This document shows positions 1 through 5,222 of a DNA stretch of 5,326 nt, piece by piece. Below the pieces are notes generated by a model, which was not told where the DNA came from, searched no databases, and saw nothing but the letters and a program-made list of their open reading frames with translations. How positions within the stretch are numbered: position 1 is the stretch's first letter; each line of letters begins with the position of its first letter. The position numbers and the translations under genes were made by a program. The DNA is from Nanohaloarchaea archaeon PL-Br10_U2g5 (GTDB lineage Archaea > Halobacteriota > Halobacteria > Halobacteriales > Haloferacaceae): contig LKMY01000148.1 of NCBI GenBank assembly GCA_001564205.1, positions 1-5,326 on the forward strand, in the 5' to 3' direction.

Positions 1-203
1 CGACACTACCGGACGCGTTCCCGGACGCGACCGTCGACACCGAACACGGGGTTCGACTGGAGTTCCCTGACGCCTCGTGGGCGCTCGTCCGACCGTCCGG
101 CACGGAGCCGTACGTCCGCGTGTACGCCGAGAGCGACGACGTCAACGAGCTGGTCGAGTCGGTCACTGCAGTCGTCGGAGTGGCGGTGACTGAGAGCGCG
201 TAG
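1..203 (+). CDS. Phosphohexomutase (phosphoglucomutase/phosphomannomutase family), C-terminal fragment
   Basis: The frame reading from base 3 gives 66 residues and ends in TAG at 201-203; the start lies outside the window. The recognisable part is the final domain of the alpha-D-phosphohexomutase superfamily. Fragment residues 30-44 read RPSGTEPYVRVYAES, the phosphate-binding loop that holds the phosphate group of the sugar in these enzymes. A short acidic helix with a DDVNELVESV pattern follows and the protein then ends, as is usual for the family. These enzymes interconvert hexose (or hexosamine) 1- and 6-phosphates in the cytoplasm through a phosphoserine located in an earlier, missing domain. 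The substrate (glucose, mannose or glucosamine phosphate) cannot be decided from this fragment. The gene converges on the ABC ATPase, with 80 bp between the two stop codons. Family assignment is secure; subtype is open. Confidence 0.9.
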   Translation, partial: TLPDAFPDATVDTEHGVRLEFPDASWALVRPSGTEPYVRVYAESDDVNELVESVTAVVGVAVTESA

Positions 204-208
204 CGAGG

Positions 209-223
209 CGTGTCGGTCACACG
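209..223 (+). terminator. Weak hairpin after the phosphohexomutase stop
   Basis: Five bases after the TAG stop, CGTGT at 209-213 is the inverted complement of ACACG at 219-223, with a 5-base loop. The stem is short and there is no T-run after it, so a terminator role is only a guess based on position. A still weaker GAGA/TCTC pair lies at 232-243. This is the 80-bp space between two convergent genes, where 3' ends must form. Confidence 0.2.
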
Positions 224-253
224 GCTCGTTCGAGAAGCATCTCTCAGTCACGG

Positions 254-282
254 CGTGGAGGAGGTCAATCTGACGTGGAGGA
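254..282. repeat. Nine-base direct repeat CGTGGAGGA, 20-bp period
   Basis: CGTGGAGGA occurs at 254-262 and again, unchanged, at 274-282, two bases outside the TAA stop (284-286) of the ABC ATPase read on the minus strand. Both copies lie in the convergent spacer between the mutase and the ATPase. The period is about two helical turns. It may be chance, a small duplication, or a site affecting the 3' ends; nothing here decides between these. Confidence 0.45.
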
Positions 283-283
283 T

Positions 284-1417
284 TTACTCTGATAGCGATG
301 CGCTCGCAGGCTCATCGGTCGGCGTCTTCTGTGTGAACACGCGGTCCCCGGTGTTCGTGTCAAACAGGTAGATCACGTTCTCCGGCACGTGGACACCGAT
401 ACGACTCTCCTCTTCGACCCAGTCGTCGCCGGTGAGCGTGAGCGTCACCGAGTGGTCGCCGACCGTTCCGGAGACGTACGTCACATCGCCCCGAGGCTCG
501 ACGACGGTCACGTCGACCTCGAAATCCGCGTTATTTTCGGTTAGCTCGACGTCTTCCGGTCGGAATCCGAGCGTAAACCGGTCCGAGTCAGGAATCGACT
601 CCCGGACGGCGTCGGACATCGTGTAGGTGAACTCGTCGGCGAGAAGCGCGTTATCATCGACTTCCACGTCGACGAAGTTCATCGACGGAGACCCGATGAA
701 GGAGGCGACGAAGAGATTTGTCGGGGTGTGATAACACTCTAACGGAGTAGCGAACTGTTGAAGCTCGCCCTCGTTCATCACCGCGATACGATCGCCCATC
801 GTCATCGCCTCCGTCTGGTTGTGAGTGACGTACACTGATGTCACACCGAGGTCGCGCTGCAGCTCCTGAATCTCTGTCCGCATCTTCGTTCGGAGCTTCG
901 CGTCGAGGTTCGAGAGTGGTTCGTCCATCAGGAAAACGGCTGGCTCGCGCACGATAGCGCGCCCCAGCGCGACGCGTTGTTGTTGACCGCCGGACATCTC
1001 ATCGGGGCGTTTTTCGAGGAGATCGGCGATTCCCATTGTCTCGGCCACACGGTCGACGCGCCCGCGGATCTCGTCGTCGGACAGCTTTGTTCGCATCTTC
1101 AGTCCGAAGCCGATATTTTCGCGGGCGGTCATATGCGGGTACAGCGCGTAGTCCTGAAACACCATCGCCACGTCTCGCTTGCGTGCTGGACTGTTGGTCA
1201 CGTCCTCGTCATCGATCCGGAGCGTTCCCGATGTGGGCTCCGTGAGGCCGGCGATGCATCGGAGCGTCGTCGACTTGCCACAGCCCGAGGGCCCAACGAC
1301 GATCACCATCTCCCCGCTGTCGATGTCGAGAGAGAGGTCGTTGACCGCCACGATGGTCCCCTCGTCGGGATCGGCGTACTCCTTGCGTAGATTCGTTACT
1401 GTAAGCCGGCCGCTCAT
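284..1417 (-). CDS. Carbohydrate ABC transporter ATP-binding protein (MalK/UgpC type, CUT1)
   Basis: This 377-residue protein is the ATPase that powers the importer encoded beside it, acting at the cytoplasmic face of the membrane, presumably as a dimer. The motifs are complete: Walker A GPSGCGKST (42-50), Q-loop in VFQDYALYPHMT (Q88), signature MSGGQQQR (141-148, Met replacing the usual Leu), Walker B VFLMDEP (161-167), D-loop SNLDA (169-173) and switch His199 in THNQTEAM. From about residue 240 comes the C-terminal OB-fold/TOBE region typical of MalK-like proteins, with LGFRPEDV at 283-290; its presence separates this from a bare ATPase domain. Length matches the family (about 360-380). The frame runs open upstream to 1723, but ATG at 1417 is chosen: the ABC fold begins directly at RLTVTNLRKEY, a TATA-like element lies 27 nt upstream, and the longer version would run antisense into the permease gene. 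It is divergent from the two permeases, so it has its own promoter. Some MalK-like ATPases serve several transporters; that is possible here but not shown. Confidence 0.95.
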   Translation of the reverse strand: MSGRLTVTNLRKEYADPDEGTIVAVNDLSLDIDSGEMVIVVGPSGCGKSTTLRCIAGLTEPTSGTLRIDDEDVTNSPARKRDVAMVFQDYALYPHMTARENIGFGLKMRTKLSDDEIRGRVDRVAETMGIADLLEKRPDEMSGGQQQRVALGRAIVREPAVFLMDEPLSNLDAKLRTKMRTEIQELQRDLGVTSVYVTHNQTEAMTMGDRIAVMNEGELQQFATPLECYHTPTNLFVASFIGSPSMNFVDVEVDDNALLADEFTYTMSDAVRESIPDSDRFTLGFRPEDVELTENNADFEVDVTVVEPRGDVTYVSGTVGDHSVTLTLTGDDWVEEESRIGVHVPENVIYLFDTNTGDRVFTQKTPTDEPASASLSE

Positions 1418-1440
1418 CGTCCAATCGTTCGCCCAGTGTG

Positions 1441-1456
1441 TGTTAACCCTTTGGCT
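1441..1456 (-). promoter_or_regulatory. Predicted promoter of the ABC ATPase gene (leaderless)
   Basis: On the minus strand the sequence reads GCCAAAGGGTTAACA. The AT core GTTAAC (1442-1447) is centred 27 nt before the ATG at 1417, the usual distance from an archaeal TATA box to the transcription start, so the transcript would start at or within a base of the start codon. The purine-rich CCAAAGG just upstream is a candidate BRE (the TFB contact). No Shine-Dalgarno is seen before the ATG (GGCGAACGATTGGACG), consistent with a leaderless message. Confidence 0.55.
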
Positions 1457-1461
1457 TTGGC
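1450..1461. repeat. Tandem TTTGGC hexamer overlapping the ATPase BRE
   Basis: TTTGGC occurs twice in direct succession (1450-1455 and 1456-1461). On the minus strand this is GCCAAAGCCAAA, lying exactly where the TFB-recognition element of the ATPase promoter is expected. It may simply be the BRE region; a regulator site is possible but unsupported. Confidence 0.3.
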
Positions 1462-1480
1462 CGGAGACGACACGAGGACG

Positions 1481-1492
1481 ATACACATAAGT
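1481..1492 (+). promoter_or_regulatory. Predicted promoter of the malF/malG-type permease operon (leaderless)
   Basis: The AT-rich element ATACACATAAGT ends in CATAAGT (1486-1492), centred 28 nt before the permease ATG at 1517. That spacing predicts a transcript starting at or next to the start codon. No Shine-Dalgarno precedes the ATG (GGAAACCCCGAGATAG). The same CATAAGT heptamer occurs at the matching position of the binding-protein promoter (5110-5116, minus strand). The sequence just upstream (CACGAGGACG) is not a strong BRE. Confidence 0.5.
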
Positions 1493-1516
1493 GAGCGGAC
1501 GGAAACCCCGAGATAG

Positions 1517-2440
1517 ATGGCCACGGGAGACCAAACCGGGCTGACGACACAGCTGCTCTCTACACGCGACCGACTCGCGGCCAAGCTCCACCCGTGGCAT
1601 TGGCTCGCACCCGTTAGTGCGTTCTACGTTCCGTTTCTGCTCGCACCCATCGCAACGATATTCGTACTGAGCCTGTTCTCGTGGACGAGTCCGGCTGATT
1701 TTCGATTCGTCGGCCTCGCCCATTATCAGTCACTGCTCGGCAGCGATATCTTGTATATCGCACTCCGAAACACGCTCGTTTACACGCTGGGGAACACCGT
1801 CTTAACCGTCGGCGGGGGGCTCGCGCTCGCGCTCATTATTCAGGGAGCGTATGGCAGGGTTCGATCGCTATTGCAGACGGCGTACCTGCTCCCGTACGCG
1901 ATCATGCCCGTCGGCGTCGGCCTGATCTGGGCGCTGATGTACCACCCACAGATCGGCGCCGTAAACGAAGTGCTCGGGATCCTCGGCAGCGACGCGAACC
2001 GCCTCTGGCTCGGCGACTCAACGCTCGTGTTACCGGCTGTGGTTCTCGCTGGATCGTGGCAATCCGTCGGCTTCTACACCGTCATCTGGCTCGTTGGTCT
2101 TGCGAGTATCGATCGCCGATATCATGAGGCGGCACGCATCGACGGTGCCGGTCCAGTATCTCGGTTTCGTTACATCACGCTCCCGCTGTTGAAGCCGATC
2201 GGCCTGTTTCTGGTCGTCATCTCGCTTATCACGTCACTGCGGATCTTCGGGCTCGTCTGGACGATGACTCGCGGCGGTCCCGGACGGGCCTCAGAGGTGA
2301 TGGTCACGTGGATGTACCGCACTGCGTTCATTCAGAACAACCTCGGGCGGGCCGCCGCGATCGGGGTCATCCTGTTCGTCATCACGATGGCCGTCTCGGT
2401 CGTCCTCATCCGCGCGTTCGACGTCACGGAGGGCACCTGA
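1517..2440 (+). CDS. Carbohydrate ABC transporter permease, MalF type (CUT1)
   Basis: This 307-residue integral membrane protein forms one half of the translocation channel. About six hydrophobic segments can be seen: near residues 31-55, 87-110, 120-143, 171-196, 221-245 and 277-299. The cytoplasmic coupling loop carries the EAA motif, HEAARIDGAGPVSRFRYITLP (E204, A205, A206, G210, ending at the LP of 222-223), which docks onto the ATPase. After the fifth segment MTRGGPGRASE (250-260) and the MYRTAF stretch match the conserved MalF-side pattern of CUT1 permeases. It is a short permease without the large external loop of enterobacterial MalF, as is normal outside that group. The start at 1517 follows the promoter and leaves a polar N-terminus of about 30 residues before the first membrane segment. 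Its stop shares a base with the start of the next permease, so the two are co-transcribed. Confidence 0.94.
   Translation: MATGDQTGLTTQLLSTRDRLAAKLHPWHWLAPVSAFYVPFLLAPIATIFVLSLFSWTSPADFRFVGLAHYQSLLGSDILYIALRNTLVYTLGNTVLTVGGGLALALIIQGAYGRVRSLLQTAYLLPYAIMPVGVGLIWALMYHPQIGAVNEVLGILGSDANRLWLGDSTLVLPAVVLAGSWQSVGFYTVIWLVGLASIDRRYHEAARIDGAGPVSRFRYITLPLLKPIGLFLVVISLITSLRIFGLVWTMTRGGPGRASEVMVTWMYRTAFIQNNLGRAAAIGVILFVITMAVSVVLIRAFDVTEGT
2428..2432 (+). promoter_or_regulatory. Shine-Dalgarno of the second permease gene
   Basis: GGAGG at 2428-2432, inside the end of the first permease gene, lies 7 nt before the ATG at 2440. It matches the archaeal 16S 3' tail (CACCUCC). It supports the 2440 start over the longer open frame, and contrasts with the operon's first gene, which has no such site. 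Confidence 0.8.
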
Positions 2441-3315
2441 TGCGACTCACAAAACGCCTTGACGAACTCGTCGACGCCGTCGTACAGTTCCTCAGCGTCC
2501 TCGTTCGGTTCAAGCGGTTCTTTATGACGGCAGCCGGCGTCGCTGTCGCCGGTGTGCTGGCGTTCCCCCTCTACATCATCGTTGGGATGGCGTTGAAAGA
2601 CTCTCGGGAGTTCTTCGGCGACCCTCTCGGCCTTCCTGAAGCCGTGAACCTCGAGAACCTAATCGAAGCGTGGACCGCCGGCGGGTTCGCTACTTACGTC
2701 TTCAACAGCGCGCTCGTCGTCGGTGTGAGCCTCCTGCTGCTCGTCGCCGTCTCCTCGGTGGCCGCGTACGCGCTCGTCGAGTTCGACCTCCCGTGGAAGA
2801 ACGGGATTTTGTTTGCCATCGTCGCCGGTTTCATGGTGCCGCCGGAGGTGCTCGTCGCACCGTTATACACCCTGATGGACGCGGTCGGCTGGATCGACAC
2901 CCATCTCTCGGTGATCGCGGTCTACGTCGCCTTCGGAGTCCCGTTCTCGGTGTTCTTTATCAGGCAGTATTTCACGACGCTTGAGGGGTCCTACGCCGAG
3001 GCTGCACGTCTGGACGGCTGCACGGAGTTCCAGGTGTTCTCACGGATTTATCTGCCGCTGTCGTTGCCCGCTATCACCACGGTCACCGTCTTCCAGTTCG
3101 TCCTCTACTGGAACGAGTTCCTCTACGCGCTCGTCTTCCTCCCGAGCGACGGGATGCGCACGGCGCCCGCCGGCCTGCTCGCCTTCCAAGGCGCTCACGA
3201 GACCGATTACACGCTGCTTGCTGCCGGCGTGCTCATCGCGTCCATCCCGGCGGTTATCGTGTTCTTCATCTTTCGGAACTCCTTCATTAGGGGGTTCACG
3301 ATGGGCAGGGTGTGA
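2440..3315 (+). CDS. Carbohydrate ABC transporter permease, MalG type (CUT1)
   Basis: This 291-residue membrane protein is the partner channel subunit. About six hydrophobic segments lie near residues 26-50, 86-110, 120-143, 155-178, 211-232 and 258-278. The EAA coupling loop reads SYAEAARLDGCTEFQVFSRI (E187, A188, A189, G193) and continues to LP at 206-207. MalG-side hallmarks follow: WNEFLYAL (224-231) and the C-terminal FIRGFTMGRV. Many MalG homologues end in a GxxKG-like tail; here the protein stops at GRV. The frame is open from 2308, but ATG at 2440 is preferred because it has a Shine-Dalgarno (2428-2432), overlaps the previous stop by one base (TGATG), and avoids a 44-residue Arg/His-rich out-of-frame reading of the upstream permease. 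It is the last gene of its operon and converges on the binding-protein gene 326 bp away. Confidence 0.94.
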   Translation: MRLTKRLDELVDAVVQFLSVLVRFKRFFMTAAGVAVAGVLAFPLYIIVGMALKDSREFFGDPLGLPEAVNLENLIEAWTAGGFATYVFNSALVVGVSLLLLVAVSSVAAYALVEFDLPWKNGILFAIVAGFMVPPEVLVAPLYTLMDAVGWIDTHLSVIAVYVAFGVPFSVFFIRQYFTTLEGSYAEAARLDGCTEFQVFSRIYLPLSLPAITTVTVFQFVLYWNEFLYALVFLPSDGMRTAPAGLLAFQGAHETDYTLLAAGVLIASIPAVIVFFIFRNSFIRGFTMGRV

Positions 3316-3587
3316 ACCACGCTATCTCACCTACTCGCTCACGGCAGATACCGTTCGATCCTTCCGGTTAACTTCCCTTGCGTCCACGATGCGTGCGGTG
3401 TCTCCGTGAGAGCGCAGCCTCTATCCGCGTTGACAAGAGCTCCCTCTCGTCCGAGGCGCTAACAGTGGTGGATTCTGGTGACACTGTATCCCCTCTCTGC
3501 TCGCGCCGTCCGTTCGGTCGTCACTCTCAGGGGAAACCGAGTGTAGCGCCGCAATCAGCGACAAGTACGATACCGACGAGGATTCAG

Positions 3588-3601
3588 GGTCACGTGTGAC
3601 C
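3588..3601. repeat. 14-bp inverted repeat GGTCAC-GT-GTGACC
   Basis: Perfect 6-base arms GGTCAC (3588-3593) and GTGACC (3596-3601) flank a 2-base centre. Such a short centre suits a dimeric protein's DNA site better than an RNA hairpin, but it lies downstream of both convergent genes, where an operator is not expected. Function unknown; chance is possible. Confidence 0.35.
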
Positions 3602-3620
3602 GCGCTCGAGAACGCCGTGC

Positions 3621-3639
3621 CGACGGGAGTACTCCGTCG
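3621..3639 (-). terminator. Hairpin just after the binding-protein stop
   Basis: On the minus strand the repeat begins two bases after the TAG stop (3642-3644). Reading the plus strand, CGACGG (3621-3626) pairs with CCGTCG (3634-3639), then an unpaired G3627, then A3628-T3633 around a GTAC loop. It contains the 8-base palindrome GAGTACTC. Position suggests a role in 3'-end formation or message stability of the binding-protein transcript. There is no T-run directly behind it, so it is not a classical archaeal oligo-T terminator. Confidence 0.35.
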
Positions 3640-3641
3640 CG

Positions 3642-5087
3642 CTACTGGTATCGTTCGATGCCTTCCTCGAGTGCCGCCTGACACTCGTCGAGAACCTCCT
3701 GCGGAGTGAGGTCGCCCTCGAACATCTGCTGGCCGCTGCTGGTCAGTTCGTCGGCGAACTCGGGGAGTAACATGTCGTCGGTCCGCATCGCCTGCGTGTT
3801 TCCGGTGAGGTCGTCGTGCATCGCGGACTGAACCTCGGGACCGATATCGACAGCGTCGTGCGAGGGAATGCGGTCACCGTGGGTCGCGCGGAACTGCGCG
3901 ATATCCTCGCTCATGTAGTAGTTCATCCACTCGACGGCGTTGTCGAGCTGGTCTCCCTCGGCCTGCGATGAGATGCAGTAGGCGCCGACGTTGAAGCCGA
4001 GAAGCTCCTCTCGGCCCCCTTCGTACACGTCTGGGCGGTAGGGCCACCACATGTAGTCCCATCCCTCGCCCATCGGACCGAGTTCGTCGGGATCCGAGAC
4101 GGCGTTCCAGAGGTAGCTGATCCAGATCCCGTCCGTCATGAACGCGGCCTCGTTCTGGAAGAAGTACGTCTGCCCCTCGTCTTCGTCGAGCGCGAGGTGA
4201 TCTTCATTGATAAAGCCGCGGTCCCACCACTCCTCGACGAGTTCGAGCGCCTCGACGAACTCCGGATCGTTGATCTGCCGGTCGCTATCGGGGTCGAGTA
4301 CCTCCGGGGGTGCGGCGGAGCCGACGGTCTTGTTGACCGCAGCGCTGAACAGGTACGGGATGTGGCCGCCGACGCGGTTCCCCATCGCCATCGGGGTATA
4401 CCCCGCGTCGAGCACCTGCTCACAGATGTCGTTGAACTCCTCCCAAGTCACGTCGTTGGCGTGTCGGAGCCGCTCGTAATCGACGCCAGCGTCCTCCAGA
4501 ACTGGGATATTGAACCACAGTGGGAGACCACTCATGTAATGCGGTATCCCGTAGATATCGTCGCCGGTACCGTATCCGAGAATGTCCCCGTCGTCGAACG
4601 TCCAACCCGTGTTGTCACGTGCGTCGATAATGGCCGGGTCGACCTTGTCCTGAAGCGTGGTGAACCGACCGGCGTGGACGAGGTCACCGACTTCTCCAGG
4701 GCCCGGAAGCGACTCGGAGACGGCAGGAGCGCCGCTCCCGCCGAGAATGGTGTTCCCCTGTGTCCGCCACTCCTCGATGCTGATCGACTGATGTTCGATA
4801 TCGATCCCGGTCTCCTGCTCGAACTCATCGATGAGATATCGGAGAAACACCTGGATCGGCGCCGGATCATCCATCTCGGTCGGGTCGCCATCTTCGAGCG
4901 GTTCGTAGGTGAGAAGCGTTAACGCGTCCGTCTCATCGAACTCGCCGTCGGCCGCCTCGTCGTCGTCAACGTCCGCATCATCGGCACATCCGGCGATCAT
5001 CATCGCTCCGCCGGCAGTAGCCACTTGGAGGAAGGTTCGTCTGTCGACGCCGTCAGGAACAGAGATGCCGCTTGATCGGTCTGGCAT
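3642..5087 (-). CDS. Tat-exported lipoprotein, extracellular sugar-binding protein (family 1, CUT1)
   Basis: This 481-residue protein is the solute receptor of the importer, held on the outer face of the membrane. The N-terminus carries a twin-arginine signal, DRRTFLQVATAGGAMM (R16, R17, then T, F, L), followed by the lipobox IAGC with Cys34 as the predicted lipid-attachment site, and a very acidic linker (about 36-54). The mature part has family-1 solute-binding features: FEQETGIDIE (89-98), a YGIPHYMSGLPLWFN core (179-193) leading to VLEDAGVD, FFQNEAAFMTDGIW (309-322) and a C-terminal TPQEVLDECQAALEEGI (461-477). Clusters of Trp and Tyr (W287, W288, W322, W327, W343, W347, W348, Y350) are of the kind that stack on sugar rings. 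The ligand is not identifiable. The 5087 start is fixed by the signal sequence directly after it and a TATA-like element 26 nt upstream. Transcription is from its own promoter, opposite to the permeases, which would allow it to be expressed above the membrane subunits. Confidence 0.94.
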   Translation of the reverse strand: MPDRSSGISVPDGVDRRTFLQVATAGGAMMIAGCADDADVDDDEAADGEFDETDALTLLTYEPLEDGDPTEMDDPAPIQVFLRYLIDEFEQETGIDIEHQSISIEEWRTQGNTILGGSGAPAVSESLPGPGEVGDLVHAGRFTTLQDKVDPAIIDARDNTGWTFDDGDILGYGTGDDIYGIPHYMSGLPLWFNIPVLEDAGVDYERLRHANDVTWEEFNDICEQVLDAGYTPMAMGNRVGGHIPYLFSAAVNKTVGSAAPPEVLDPDSDRQINDPEFVEALELVEEWWDRGFINEDHLALDEDEGQTYFFQNEAAFMTDGIWISYLWNAVSDPDELGPMGEGWDYMWWPYRPDVYEGGREELLGFNVGAYCISSQAEGDQLDNAVEWMNYYMSEDIAQFRATHGDRIPSHDAVDIGPEVQSAMHDDLTGNTQAMRTDDMLLPEFADELTSSGQQMFEGDLTPQEVLDECQAALEEGIERYQ

Positions 5088-5109
5088 ACGGAAACCTTCG
5101 CAGACTTGT

Positions 5110-5123
5110 ACTTATGGTTTTGG
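5110..5123 (-). promoter_or_regulatory. Predicted promoter of the binding-protein gene (leaderless)
   Basis: Minus strand reads CCAAAACCATAAGT. The core CATAAGT (5110-5116) is centred 26 nt before the ATG at 5087, predicting a transcript that starts at the start codon. CCAAAA immediately upstream is a candidate BRE. The ATG is preceded by GAAGGTTTCCGT, without a well-placed Shine-Dalgarno. The CATAAGT core is identical to that of the permease operon promoter. Confidence 0.6.
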
Positions 5124-5138
5124 AATCGAACAGCGGGC

Positions 5139-5155
5139 ATCCCTCGTTTCGGGAT
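5139..5155. repeat. Inverted repeat ATCCC-N7-GGGAT in the divergent promoter region
   Basis: ATCCC (5139-5143) and GGGAT (5151-5155) are perfect inverted 5-base arms 7 bases apart. The site sits upstream of the BRE of the binding-protein promoter and about 70 bp before the oxidoreductase start, where an activator could bind for either gene. The arms are short and chance is quite possible. Confidence 0.3.
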
Positions 5156-5175
5156 CCTGTTTTCTCTTGACCGAC

Positions 5176-5193
5176 CGAAACGGGAGTAAAGAG
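5176..5193 (+). promoter_or_regulatory. Possible promoter of the FAD oxidoreductase gene
   Basis: A BRE-like CGAAA (5176-5180) is followed by an AT-rich GTAAAGAG (centre near 5189), 34 nt before the ATG at 5223. This would give a leader of only several bases. An alternative core, GTTTTGG, lies a few bases downstream. The ATG is preceded by CCACACGGTA, with no Shine-Dalgarno, so a leaderless or nearly leaderless message is likely. Confidence 0.4.
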
Positions 5194-5222
5194 TTTTGGC
5201 GGGGGCACCACACCACACGGTA

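Larger units (their letters stand above)
3316..3641. other. Gene-free spacer between convergent permease operon and binding-protein gene
   Basis: This 326-bp stretch has no reading frame I would call a gene. No strong promoter, tRNA-like fold or mobile-element end is visible. It holds two small inverted repeats (3588-3601 and 3621-3639). Two plus-strand stretches in different frames have haloarchaeal-looking composition: a TTG-started frame at 3378-3599 containing SIRVDKSSLSSEALTVVDSG, and an ATG-less frame from about 3482 containing SDKYDTDEDSGSRVTALENA, which runs on into the antisense of the binding-protein gene. They could be pieces of a decayed gene or chance in GC-rich DNA. Both 3' untranslated ends must lie here. 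Confidence 0.5.

Noticed and set aside
6..251. 81-codon minus-strand frame over the phosphohexomutase end
   Set aside because: The opposite strand encodes the conserved RPSGTEP loop of the mutase; the minus frame is Arg/Val-rich with no domain.
977..1390. 137-codon plus-strand frame opposite the ABC ATPase
   Set aside because: It is a mirror of conserved ABC motifs on the opposite strand and shows no family features of its own.
1418..1723. 102-residue N-terminal extension of the ABC ATPase frame
   Set aside because: It would read antisense through the start of the first permease gene, is Arg/Cys-rich with no domain, and removes the shared promoter region. The ABC fold begins right after the ATG at 1417.
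2308..2439. Upstream extension of the second permease frame
   Set aside because: It is an Arg/His-rich out-of-frame reading of the first permease. The ATG at 2440 has a Shine-Dalgarno and a stop-start overlap.
3421..3684. 87-codon minus-strand frame overlapping the 3' end of the binding-protein gene
   Set aside because: It overlaps the conserved C-terminus of the binding protein in another frame and has a basic, Ser/Arg-rich composition unlike haloarchaeal proteins.
4197..4922. 241-codon plus-strand open frame antisense to the binding-protein gene
   Set aside because: It lies wholly within a well-supported gene, has no promoter, Shine-Dalgarno or recognisable domain, and long antisense frames are common in GC-rich haloarchaeal genes.
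5088..5222. Small gene in the second divergent intergenic region
   Set aside because: Open frames crossing it (4909-5223 plus, 5000-5266 minus) run into real genes in wrong frames; the region is better explained as two back-to-back promoters.
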